Shown here in pieces: positions 55,587 through 62,815 of a stretch of 64,000 bases of DNA. The stretch is from contig JANQLY010000014.1 in assembly GCA_028280345.1 (NCBI GenBank), forward strand, positions 62,001 through 126,000, given 5' to 3'. The translations under genes and the position numbers were made by a program. The notes below the pieces were generated by a model that saw only the letters and a program-made list of their open reading frames with translations, ran no database searches and was not told where the DNA came from. Numbering within the stretch: position 1 is the first letter of the stretch; each line of letters starts with the position of its first letter. The DNA comes from Pseudomonadales bacterium. GTDB lineage: Bacteria > Pseudomonadota > Gammaproteobacteria > Pseudomonadales > UBA7239.

Positions 55587-55981
55587 CGGCTGCTGTACAA
55601 GATACGACAACAAACCTGCCTAAACTGATTTTTGTCTATAACGCTAATTCCGGGTTATGGAACACGATTATGGACAGCCTGCACAAAACAGCATCCCCGG
55701 ATACCTATTCCTGCGCCCTTTGTAAGCTTACCTACGGCGTATTCACCGAGGTTAAGGAGTGGAAAGAATTCCGTCAAAGCTTTAATGGTGACATGGTGTT
55801 CTACCATATCGATGAATTTGAAAAGCTCTATGATCCGCAAACCTCCTACCCTGTTGTGTTGTCAGAAGATGAAGACGGCGATATGTCTACGGTGATTTCC
55901 CCACAGCGGATGAACGAGTTTCGCGACCATCTTGAATTGATGGATTTCTGCCGCGATTGGGCGAAAATACAGCAACTTTAG
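55583..55981 (+). CDS. Conserved-looking protein with CxLC motif, function unknown
   Basis: The protein has 132 residues and is soluble. A compact N-terminal part reads LIFVYNANSGLWNTIMDSLHK, followed by SPDTYSCALCKLTYGVF with two Cys spaced as CxxC, then EWKEFRQ and FYHIDEFE. The last third is acidic. No family was recognised. It is embedded in an operon with a CoA ligase upstream and a double CoA-transferase downstream. The CxxC could bind a metal or be redox active. It may be an accessory to the CoA transfer steps, which is inference. Confidence 0.7.
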   Translation: MTAAVQDTTTNLPKLIFVYNANSGLWNTIMDSLHKTASPDTYSCALCKLTYGVFTEVKEWKEFRQSFNGDMVFYHIDEFEKLYDPQTSYPVVLSEDEDGDMSTVISPQRMNEFRDHLELMDFCRDWAKIQQL

Positions 55982-56131
55982 TCCCTTGCCAGCAGCGGCA
56001 TAACCTATCCCTAACAAGCCTTTTTTGGCCCTTTCTGAAGCCCCTGCAAAAGCAGGTATTTTCAACAAATGCGAGTGCTAACCCTCTGATTTACAATGCC
56101 ATTTCATTTTTTGGCGACCTGTGGACGAGGT

Positions 56132-58531
56132 ATGGCAAACGACGCTCCCAAACCGCTTCTCAGCGACGTAAAGGTAATTGAGCTCTCCGGTGAACCCCTC
56201 GCGATGGGTGGGCGTATGCTCGCCGATCTCGGCGCCGAAGTGGTAAAAATTGAGCCCGAAGGCGGTGATCCAATGCGCCGTCAGCCCCCGCTGCATCACC
56301 AGACCGGCGAGTCGCTGCGCTTTCAAGCCTGGCATGCCGGCAAAATCAGTATTGAATACAGTGCTGAACGTCACCGTGAGATTCTCGACTTGCTCAAGGG
56401 GGCTGATGTGGTACTCGAAACCCCGGGCTGGGTCGGTACTACAGAGATGAGCGCTGGCGTGGTTGCGTTCGACGGCGAGCCTGCTGAGCTCGCGCCGGGT
56501 GCCGTATGGCTCAAGGCTACCCCATTTGGCCTTGCAGGCCCCCATGCCCAGTGGACGGCAACCGATCTCGGTATTCTCGCAGGATCGGGCAACCTCTATG
56601 CCACAGGCTTTCCTGAGCGCGCTCCCGTGCGCTGCGCCGAACCCGCCGCCTATACCCATGCCGCCTCCGAAGCGGCCTTTGCCGTACTCGCCGCACTGCG
56701 CGCCGGCATACCCCAGGTCATTGACCTGTCGATGGCAGAAGCCATGGCCGTAACCAATATGGGCGGTGCCGGGCAGTTTCCAAAAACGCAGCGTGTCGGT
56801 TATCGCATGGGACCAAATATTGGACGCACGCGGGAAGCCTGGCCGTGCAAGAACGGTGGCTTTATTTCCTTTGGTTTGCGCGGCGGTCGCGCACGACTCA
56901 AGAACTTTTATATTCTTATGGAAGAGTTTAAAAAAGCCGGGCTTGAAACGGCCGCGTGGTTTGAACGGGACTGGGAAAAGTACGACGTTAACGAAGTAAG
57001 CGATGAAGAAATTACTGCGATTGAGGAGCCTCTCAAGCAATTGTTTATGACCAAAACCATGAGTGAGTGGTACGCACTCGCCGCCGAGACCAATCTGATG
57101 ATTGCCTCAGCCAACACACCGAAAGAAATCTATGAGAACGCACAACTGCAAAGCCGCGACTTTTTTACCAAACTCGGTCATCTCCCGGGTTTTCCGAAGT
57201 GCTGGGTACACACCCGTTCGACAGATAACTCGGTAGCCGCTACGCAAGCAACGCAAACCGCACCGGAAGCAAACAGCGCTACTATCCCGAACTGGCCGGC
57301 CAAGACTGTTACAGCGGCAGCACCCAAACCCATCTGTGCCGGATTAAAAATTGTCGAGTTTGGTGCCGGTGCTGCAGGCCCGATTGCCGCACGCTACTTT
57401 GCCGAGCACGGCGCCACTGTCATTAAAGTGGAATCGAAAAACCGCCCGGAATTTTTGCGTATGATGGCGTACAACACGCCACATCAGCTTGAGGGTTCAA
57501 CACTGTTTGATGCACTTAACCCCGGTAAACACAGCATCACCATTAACCTGAAAAGCCCGGACGGCATTGCCATTGCGAAAAAGCTTATTCACTGGGCTGA
57601 TGCAGTGCAGGAAAACTTTGCACCAAAAGCGATGAAAGGGTTTGGTCTCGACTATGAGAGTATGGTGAAAGAAAAGCCCGATCTGGTTATGGTATCCACC
57701 TGTCTGAATGGCCAGACTGGCCCCTACAAAGACTATCCAGGCTTTGGCAGTCAGGGAGCAGCGTTGTCTGGATATAACAGTCTGACCGGCTACCCCGACC
57801 TCGACCCGATCAGTCCATTCGGCACAGTAACTGATTCCCTCGGCCCACGCTTTTCTGCCACTGCATTGATGGCGGGACTGCTACACAAACAGCGCACCGG
57901 CAAGGGCATCTACTTTGATATCTCCCAGGTAGAAATCGCCGCCTACAGCTTGTCACCATGGCTGCTGGACTACAGTGTTAATGGCCAATATATCAGCCGT
58001 ATGGGCAATCGCTCGTTGCTCACAGCACCCCACGGTGTCTTCCCAACCCAAGGCAGCGACGAGCCCATGGGAGACCGCTGGATTGCCATAGCGACCTGGA
58101 GCGACGAGCAGTGGGCTGCTCTCGCAGAACTCATCGGACTGGGCGGAAACTACCCCACTGTTGAAACAAGGCTTGAGCATCAACGCGAAATTGAAGCGGC
58201 AATCAGCGCGTGGACAGAAGACAAACAGGCCGTTGCGCTTGCCGAACAGCTCCAGGCTCTGGGTATTGAAGCAGTGCCCGTTTACAGCTTTGCCGATCAG
58301 TTTAACGGCGAGCCCCAGTTCCAGACACGCGAACACTTTATCAAGCTCAATCGCCCGGTGACCGGCGAGTTTTACTATGAACGCAACGGCTTTCGCTGCA
58401 GTGCAAGCCCATCGGGCTATGACCAGCCTACCCCCCTGCTCGGTGAGCAGACTGACCATGTGCTCAGTGAATTCCTCGGCTATAGCACAGAAGAAATAAT
58501 TGCCATGCGGGAGAGCGGCGGAGTAGAGTAA
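56132..58531 (+). CDS. Tandem (fused) CaiB/BaiF family CoA-transferase
   Basis: The ATG at 56132 is preferred over the one at 56096, since a GGA lies at a workable distance and the domain starts at once (MANDAPKPLLSDVKVIELSG). The 799-residue product is about twice the usual family length of about 400. The first domain has GRMLADLGAEVVKIEPEGGD at its start. The second starts near residue 400 with LKIVEFGAGAAGPIAARYFA, then GATVIKVESKNRPEFLRMM and YPGFGSQGAALSG. The family moves CoA between acyl-CoA and a carboxylate; native enzymes are interlocked dimers, so a fusion may give an obligate pseudo-heterodimer. The usual catalytic Asp was not checked in each half. It lies in the operon after the unknown CxLC protein. 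Confidence 0.9.
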   Translation: MANDAPKPLLSDVKVIELSGEPLAMGGRMLADLGAEVVKIEPEGGDPMRRQPPLHHQTGESLRFQAWHAGKISIEYSAERHREILDLLKGADVVLETPGWVGTTEMSAGVVAFDGEPAELAPGAVWLKATPFGLAGPHAQWTATDLGILAGSGNLYATGFPERAPVRCAEPAAYTHAASEAAFAVLAALRAGIPQVIDLSMAEAMAVTNMGGAGQFPKTQRVGYRMGPNIGRTREAWPCKNGGFISFGLRGGRARLKNFYILMEEFKKAGLETAAWFERDWEKYDVNEVSDEEITAIEEPLKQLFMTKTMSEWYALAAETNLMIASANTPKEIYENAQLQSRDFFTKLGHLPGFPKCWVHTRSTDNSVAATQATQTAPEANSATIPNWPAKTVTAAAPKPICAGLKIVEFGAGAAGPIAARYFAEHGATVIKVESKNRPEFLRMMAYNTPHQLEGSTLFDALNPGKHSITINLKSPDGIAIAKKLIHWADAVQENFAPKAMKGFGLDYESMVKEKPDLVMVSTCLNGQTGPYKDYPGFGSQGAALSGYNSLTGYPDLDPISPFGTVTDSLGPRFSATALMAGLLHKQRTGKGIYFDISQVEIAAYSLSPWLLDYSVNGQYISRMGNRSLLTAPHGVFPTQGSDEPMGDRWIAIATWSDEQWAALAELIGLGGNYPTVETRLEHQREIEAAISAWTEDKQAVALAEQLQALGIEAVPVYSFADQFNGEPQFQTREHFIKLNRPVTGEFYYERNGFRCSASPSGYDQPTPLLGEQTDHVLSEFLGYSTEEIIAMRESGGVE

Positions 58532-58592
58532 GTCCTGTTTAGCCAGGTTAAATCAATAACAACGACAACGATTCAGTGTTCAAGGGGGAAGT

Positions 58593-59453
58593 ATGGAATC
58601 TGCAAACGATTTTAAAAACAAGGTGGTGATTGTCACCGGCGCTTCATCTGGCATTGGCCACGCTACCGCTCTTGCCTTTGCCAAACTCGGTGCCATTCCG
58701 GTTTCAGTAGCCCGCCGCGAGCAGCGTCTGCAGGAACTGACCGAACAGTGTCAAAGCTTTAGTCCCGATGCTTCCTATATTGCCGCCGATCTCGGCATTC
58801 AGGAAGAAGCAGAAAACGTCGTGCACAAAACGGTAAAACGCCACGGCCGCGTAGACATTCTCGTTAACAATGCCGCCATCCCCATGCACAAGCTGATCTA
58901 CCGGATTTCTGCAACGGAAGCCGAAGATACCATGCGCATAAACTTTCTCTCATGCCTTTGGACAACGTTCGCAGCGATCCCCTACCTGCTCAAACAGGGC
59001 GGCGGAACCATCGTCAATGTGTCGTCATTTGCCACCAAGGTCATTCCCACCCATGAGACCCTCTATGCCGCCTCAAAGTATGCCATGAACGGCTTTACCA
59101 AAGGTCTCTGGACAGACCTTGAAGGTTCGGGCATCCACTGTGTGTTGCTGCATCCCGGCCCCATTGCCACAGAAATCTGGGACAAGCTCGACGAACCCGA
59201 TGCCTATAATGGCGAATTGTACCCACCGGAGCTTGTCGCCGACGAGATCATTGCTGCCATCCGGAAAAAACGCTTCGAAGTGGTGGTACCACGTAACAAT
59301 TTCAAGCTGGTTATGGCTCGGGTTATGAGCCTGATCGCTCCGGCGCTGGTACGCCACGGCGTTGCACAGATGGATCCGATCAAACCGGAATCGCTGGAAA
59401 AAGCCCGGCTGTCAGCCAGCAGCGGAAAAACCATGGGCGAGCTTGTGGATTAA
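58593..59453 (+). CDS. Short-chain dehydrogenase/reductase
   Basis: The protein has 286 residues. The cofactor motif VTGASSGIGHATALA lies near residue 14-28, NNAA at 92-95, catalytic Ser near VNVSSFATK (144-145), and Tyr158-x-x-x-Lys162 in LYAASKYAM. HPGPIATEIWDKL follows. SDRs of this classical type oxidise hydroxyacyl-CoA or ring alcohols with NAD(P). It is the last gene of the operon that starts at 53799, 61 bp after the CoA-transferase. Confidence 0.94.
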   Translation: MESANDFKNKVVIVTGASSGIGHATALAFAKLGAIPVSVARREQRLQELTEQCQSFSPDASYIAADLGIQEEAENVVHKTVKRHGRVDILVNNAAIPMHKLIYRISATEAEDTMRINFLSCLWTTFAAIPYLLKQGGGTIVNVSSFATKVIPTHETLYAASKYAMNGFTKGLWTDLEGSGIHCVLLHPGPIATEIWDKLDEPDAYNGELYPPELVADEIIAAIRKKRFEVVVPRNNFKLVMARVMSLIAPALVRHGVAQMDPIKPESLEKARLSASSGKTMGELVD

Positions 59454-59533
59454 GCGGATTAAATTTTCTGGCCCTGACGCTGGCAGAGTCTGCTATGATT
59501 GGGCATTAATAGGGAACATACTAACAAAACACT

Positions 59534-60217
59534 ATGAAAGGCTGGTTTCTGGAGCTTTTTCTGCAGCGCGTCCCGCTCAATAAATCACCGTTTATTCTGG
59601 GGCGAAACAAAAGCGCTGACCTTACGCTGGCAACAGGGGGAGTGTCTCGCGAGCACGCTGAATTCCTCTGGGATGAAAAGCGTGAGTGCTGGGTGCTCAA
59701 AGATTTGCATAGCACGAATGGCACCTTTGTAAACTCCGAAAGACTTCAGGAATTCTGTTTTCTCAAACATGCCGACATGATCTATTTCGGTAATGTGGAA
59801 GTACGTCTGTGCCACGATAGCGAGGCTGTCGAGCAGAATATCGTTGACCGCGAAAGTCTTGCCACAGAGACTATTAACATCCAGCCGCACAAAAACCACT
59901 CCATCAAAGATAAAATTGAGCGCGCGTTTATTCACAACTTCCAAAAAGGTCTGATGACCACACAGGACCTCGCCGACACCCTGGCCATTGACCGCTCTAC
60001 CCTGTTTCGGCATATCAAACAGGAATATGAACAATCCCCCTCCGACCTGCTGCGAGACAAGCGCCTTGATTATGCCGCTCAGCAACTATTGGAAAACAAA
60101 AGTATCAGCGATGCCGCGTATTCCGCCGGATTTGAGAGTCTTTCTCATTTCAGCCGTAAATTCAAAGAGCGATTCACAGTCTCACCAACCGACTATATCA
60201 AGCAGCATAAGTCCTGA
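59534..60217 (+). CDS. FHA-AraC fusion transcriptional regulator
   Basis: The protein has 227 residues. An FHA domain fills residues about 8-95 with the four conserved elements: FILGRNKSADL (Gly23-Arg24), SREHAEF (Ser38-His41), and LHSTNGTFVN (60-66). FHA domains bind phosphothreonine peptides. A short linker (LATETINIQ, in which Thr111 with Ile at +3 is an FHA-type ligand) leads to an AraC-type DNA-binding domain at about 125-227, with the two helix-turn-helix motifs MTTQDLADTLAIDRSTLFRHI and ISDAAYSAGFESLSHFSRKFKERF. This is an unusual order, since AraC proteins normally carry a cupin or other sensor. A terminator follows about 140 bp later. It may link Ser/Thr phosphorylation to transcription. 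No kinase gene is in the window. Confidence 0.9.
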   Translation: MKGWFLELFLQRVPLNKSPFILGRNKSADLTLATGGVSREHAEFLWDEKRECWVLKDLHSTNGTFVNSERLQEFCFLKHADMIYFGNVEVRLCHDSEAVEQNIVDRESLATETINIQPHKNHSIKDKIERAFIHNFQKGLMTTQDLADTLAIDRSTLFRHIKQEYEQSPSDLLRDKRLDYAAQQLLENKSISDAAYSAGFESLSHFSRKFKERFTVSPTDYIKQHKS

Positions 60218-60239
60218 AGCTCCCATGTGGCGGGGCTTT

Positions 60240-60267
60240 GCAACATACGGACAAGTAATTGCAACAT
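60240..60267. promoter_or_regulatory. Direct repeat GCAACAT, copy A, 21-bp phase
   Basis: GCAACAT at 60240-60246 is repeated at 60261-60267, exactly 21 bp apart, two helical turns on the same face. AraC/XylS-type regulators bind such tandem sites. It lies 23 bp after the FHA-AraC gene, so autoregulation or control of the noncoding unit is plausible. Confidence 0.55.
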
Positions 60268-60357
60268 TCAGTCAAGCGCCGCCCGGCAGATTCCCGGACA
60301 ATGGATACCCATGATGAAGCGAAAGCTTCTTCATTTTCCTACTACGATCCTTTCTAA

Positions 60358-60384
60358 AGCCACCCTCCGGGTGGCTATTTTTTT
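60358..60384 (+). terminator. Intrinsic terminator, unit A
   Basis: AGCCACC-CTCCG-GGTGGCT has a 7-bp stem followed by ATTTTTTT. It is 141 bp after the stop of the FHA-AraC gene. Confidence 0.88.
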
Positions 60385-60619
60385 ATGTACAGGATGTACT
60401 GTATGCCGCGGGAGACAGGATGTCGGGAGCGGCTCCTTTCAGCACGCACAACCCTTTCAACGACAGCTCATCAGAGCCCGCCGGTTTTTGCTCCATGCAA
60501 AACCGGCATACAGGGCTTCCTGCCCATAAAGCCGCGTGCCGACAGGATGTGGGTAATACCCAAAGCACTCGCTACGCTCACAACCCTTTCAAAGGCAAAT
60601 CTCTATTAATCACGCACTC

Positions 60620-60647
60620 ACAACATACAGGCAAAAGATTGCAACAT
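60620..60647. promoter_or_regulatory. Direct repeat CAACAT, copy B, 21-bp phase
   Basis: ACAACAT at 60620-60626 and GCAACAT at 60641-60647, again 21 bp apart. The whole 27-base segment is closely similar to copy A. It precedes candidate unit B. Confidence 0.55.
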
Positions 60648-60746
60648 AGATGAAAACATTGGAATGGTTTTTCATGGAGAATAATCATCAATGAGTTGAG
60701 ACACACGTCGATACTCATTACATGTTCCTACTACGATCCTTACTCT

Positions 60747-60773
60747 ACAGCCACCTCGTGTGGCTGTTTTTTT
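60747..60773 (+). terminator. Intrinsic terminator, unit B
   Basis: ACAGCCAC-CTCGT-GTGGCTGT has an 8-bp stem followed by six Ts. Confidence 0.9.
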
Positions 60774-61213
60774 GCCCACAGGATGTGGGTACACCGCGAA
60801 GGCAGGACGCCGAGAGCGGTGTTATCCCCAAGTTACTCCGATAAAGAAAATCTTAGCGCGTGCCTACAGGATATGCACCCACAAGACACCGGGCCTGAAA
60901 TTGCTCCTGCATTTCAGGCACTCATGCCTTCCTGGCAATCGGAGCGGCTTCTTTCAGGTTGATCCGGTAAAAGAATGTACAGAACACCCAGGAAATAAAA
61001 ACTCAACCAAGTCAGTCGCTTCCAAGCCTTTGATTTCTAGATATTAAGCATGCTCGTTGAGTAAAAATGTAGTTCGTGTAAGATATTGATTTAACTGAAA
61101 TTAAAACTCTTGATAAAGTATTCATAAGCTTCAAATTTATAAACCATAACACATGAATCATATTGTTATATTCCTATTGTATAACCTTGGACCTTATTCA
61201 CAAATATCTGGAG

Positions 61214-61906
61214 ATGCCTTTGAATAAAATTACTATATCTATATTAACAGTGCTGATGTGTAATATTTTATATGCAAACACAGAACTGACGCCCACATGC
61301 AAAAAGCATGCGTATGCCGAAGAATGGAAAGAAGCACGAAAAGCTTGTGAAAATGAAGCCAATCAAGGCGTATTGGAAGCACAATATATCATGTGGTCAA
61401 TTACATTTTATGGCTATGATGGATATAAAAGTTACAATGAAGCTTTTAAATGGGCGAGTTTGGGCGCCAAACAGGATCATCCTGAAATGATGGATGGATT
61501 AGGGCTTAGTTACCAGTATGGATGGGGGACAAGTATTGATCAAGAAAAAGCAAAGTTTTGGTTTGAGCAGTCCGCCTCTCGCGGTTATTACAGGTCTCAC
61601 CACAATTTAGCTGAGATATACCGCAATAAAAAAGAATATCGAAAAGCTTATGAAAATTACCTAGTGGGCTATAAAAAACATAGTCCTGAATCGACAGCTG
61701 CATTAGCTGGCTTATATATGAATGGCCAAGGTGTTAAACAAGATATTGTAAAAGCTTATATATTGGCATATGAAGCTAAATACTTTGGAGATGATGTAGT
61801 GAGCTCAGAAGTAATAAATCATATTAATCAATATATTGACGACACAACTAAAGCCCAGTTAAAACAGGTAGCAGATGAGCATATTGAATCACTTAAGGGA
61901 ATATAA
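61214..61906 (+). CDS. Sel1-repeat exported protein (cassette 1)
   Basis: The start may be ATG at 61214 or TTG at 61220; the latter has GGAG at better spacing. The product is about 230 residues. A signal peptide lies at the N-terminus (NKITISILTVLMCNILYA). Sel1-like repeats of about 36 residues follow, with A-x-x-x-L-G-x-x-Y-x-x-G patterns: GLGLSYQYGWGTSIDQEKA, HNLAEIYRNKKEYRKAYE and AALAGLYMNGQGVKQDIVKA. Sel1 proteins bind other proteins, often in the periplasm. It is AT-rich, as are the neighbouring cassettes. The TAA stop lies within the left box of attC1. Confidence 0.85.
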   Translation: MPLNKITISILTVLMCNILYANTELTPTCKKHAYAEEWKEARKACENEANQGVLEAQYIMWSITFYGYDGYKSYNEAFKWASLGAKQDHPEMMDGLGLSYQYGWGTSIDQEKAKFWFEQSASRGYYRSHHNLAEIYRNKKEYRKAYENYLVGYKKHSPESTAALAGLYMNGQGVKQDIVKAYILAYEAKYFGDDVVSSEVINHINQYIDDTTKAQLKQVADEHIESLKGI

Positions 61907-61959
61907 CAAGCTAAGGTAGCGAATGCCGCAAGCGTCGCCTGCTGCCTATAGCATTATAA
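61901..61959 (+). other. attC-like site 1
   Basis: Left box ATATAAC (61901-61907) and right box ATTATAA (61953-61959). In between, GCTA pairs with TAGC, and GGTAGCGA pairs with TCGC-CT-GCTGCC, leaving a loop. The G before TT of the right box is A here, so the recombination point is degenerate. Length 59 bp. Confidence 0.65.
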
Positions 61960-61963
61960 GCAC

Positions 61964-62305
61964 ATGAAAAATTTAGTTCTAATAATACTTTTATCTTTCT
62001 CTAGCTATAATATCATTGCTGAGGAAGTAAATGAAATTAAGATTCTTAACTCAGACTTCGAACTCATAAATACAATTACTGACAAGTCAGATATTTCTAC
62101 TTTCAAAAAAGAGTGGGAGCACTTGGAAAAAATAGAGACACCACCAAACTATGACTGGACTCACAAAATAGATATTTCAGGTGGAAAGCTATCCGGTCGT
62201 TGGCTGTACAATCAAGCTGGCTATATCTCAAAATTAAATAAACAACTAAAGCCAAGTTACAAAATTAATAATGCAACCAACTTTAAAAATGCTCTCGGCT
62301 TATAA
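61964..62305 (+). CDS. Small exported protein of unknown function (cassette 2)
   Basis: The protein has 113 residues. The signal peptide is MKNLVLIILLSFSSYNIIAEE. The mature part is polar, with KEWEHLEKIETPPNYDWTH and LSGRWLYNQAGYISKLNKQLKPSYKI, and no Cys. No family was recognised. The start is 10 bp after the cassette boundary and the stop overlaps the next attC. Codon use is AT-rich. Confidence 0.65.
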   Translation: MKNLVLIILLSFSSYNIIAEEVNEIKILNSDFELINTITDKSDISTFKKEWEHLEKIETPPNYDWTHKIDISGGKLSGRWLYNQAGYISKLNKQLKPSYKINNATNFKNALGL

Positions 62306-62371
62306 CCAGCTTAGGCACCAGACACTCAAAAGCCCAGTGGCTTTTTCGGCCCATTGATAAGAGCGTTATAT
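62300..62371 (+). other. attC-like site 2
   Basis: Left box TTATAAC (62300-62306) and right box GTTATAT (62365-62371). The centre holds AAAAGCC-CAGT-GGCTTTT (about 62328-62345), a perfect hairpin, and AGCTTA/TAAGAGC-type outer pairing. Length 72 bp. The stop codon of the preceding gene lies in the left box. Confidence 0.75.
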
Positions 62372-62376
62372 GGACA

Positions 62377-62754
62377 ATGACTGACTACTGGATACAAAAA
62401 TCTGATTTTTCTAGCGATGAGGTAAAAAATTCAGCAAGGCGTGATATCCATGATGCTTTTGACAAATTTGACTGGAATGCTGAGTTAAAAGAATTTGATA
62501 AAATCGAAGAGAATGGATGCCCACCAGGATTTGGCGTGATACAAAATGGAAAGATATTGCATATATGCCCCAAAGATTTAAAAGAGGTGTATTTTTTCTA
62601 TCATTACACCAAGAGAAGTAAATTTTTGGGTCTTATCTCACATAAAAGTGAAGAAGTACACATGGTCACATACTACGAATTTAAAAATGTCCACAAACTT
62701 ATAGATATTTTTCTTGATGGAAAAGAGAATGAAATCCTGGATATATCCATATAA
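62377..62754 (+). CDS. Unknown soluble protein (cassette 3)
   Basis: The protein has 125 residues and no signal peptide. It has an acidic N-terminus (DEVKNSARRDIHDAFDKFDW), then ENGCPPGFGVIQNGKILHICPKD with two Cys, and a C-terminal segment YYEFKNVHKLIDIFLDGKENE. The residue pattern looks like an alpha/beta protein. No family was recognised. The stop TAA lies within attC3. Confidence 0.65.
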   Translation: MTDYWIQKSDFSSDEVKNSARRDIHDAFDKFDWNAELKEFDKIEENGCPPGFGVIQNGKILHICPKDLKEVYFFYHYTKRSKFLGLISHKSEEVHMVTYYEFKNVHKLIDIFLDGKENEILDISI

Positions 62755-62811
62755 CCAACCGTCTCATGCCACGGACTACCTGGACGGCAGCCCGTGCGCA
62801 AGGCGTTAAGT
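62749..62811 (+). other. attC-like site 3
   Basis: Left box ATATAAC (62749-62755) and right box GTTAAGT (62805-62811), the latter a full match to GTTRRRY. The centre has CACGG/CCGTG and CCGTC/GACGG pairs, typical of an imperfectly palindromic attC. Length 63 bp. Confidence 0.75.
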
Positions 62812-62815
62812 GTAC

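Larger units (their letters stand above)
60240..60384 (+). ncRNA. Candidate small RNA unit A
   Basis: After the direct repeat, the unit has a GAAGC-GAAA-GCTTC hairpin (60316-60329), the segment TTCCTACTACGATCCTT (60336-60352) and a terminator (60358-60384). The same segment and terminator design occur in unit B. The transcribed part would be about 100 nt. There is no ORF. No transcript data exist, so it is a candidate only. The transcript might also be just the 3' end of the regulator mRNA. Confidence 0.4.
60620..60773 (+). ncRNA. Candidate small RNA unit B
   Basis: After the direct repeat the unit has a hairpin AATGAGT/ACTCATT (60690-60719), the identical segment TTCCTACTACGATCCTT (60725-60741) and a terminator (60747-60773). 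It lies 380 bp after unit A and has no gene ahead of it, so transcription would have to start inside the spacer. This makes an independent RNA more likely than for unit A. The conserved unpaired segment contains ATCCTT, complementary to Shine-Dalgarno-like AAGGAT. Confidence 0.45.
60387..60880. repeat. Cluster of small hairpins with GGA in the loop
   Basis: Motif CAGGATG or a close variant occurs at 60390-60396, 60416-60422, 60543-60549, 60779-60785, 60803-60809 (CAGGACG) and 60867-60873 (CAGGATA). In several it is the loop of a short palindrome: GTACA-GGA-TGTAC, GACA-GGA-TGTC, CCCACA-GGA-TGTGGG. GGA in a hairpin loop with ACA on the left and UGU on the right is close to the known CsrA/RsmA recognition pattern. 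The same type is seen at 8971-9019 and 10117-10136. It could be a dispersed repeat family or part of a CsrA-binding RNA. Confidence 0.6.
60218..61165. other. Duplicated noncoding region between regulator and cassette array
   Basis: This region of about 950 bp has no convincing protein gene. It holds two copies of a unit of about 200 bp that begin at 60240 and 60620 (380 bp apart). Each copy has a 21-bp-phased direct repeat, an identical 17-base segment, a terminator and, after it, small GGA-loop hairpins. From about 60960 to 61165 it turns AT-rich toward the cassettes and ends in an ATAACA/TGTTAT inverted pair (61146-61169) at the array boundary. Confidence 0.75.

Noticed and set aside
60249..60262. 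Sigma-54 promoter in unit A
   Set aside because: GG and GC are 10 bases apart in copy A, but in the homologous copy B the spacing is 9, and the rest of the -24 element does not match. The phased CAACAT repeat explains both copies better.
60387..60560. Short open frames in the 60.4-61.0 kb spacer
   Set aside because: Frames such as those near 60385-60653 arise from the GGA-loop repeats, lack ribosome-binding sites and have no protein-like composition.
61146..61169. attI site at the left end of the cassette array
   Set aside because: An ATAACA/TGTTAT pair marks the boundary, but no integrase and no known attI sequence accompanies it, so it cannot be called.
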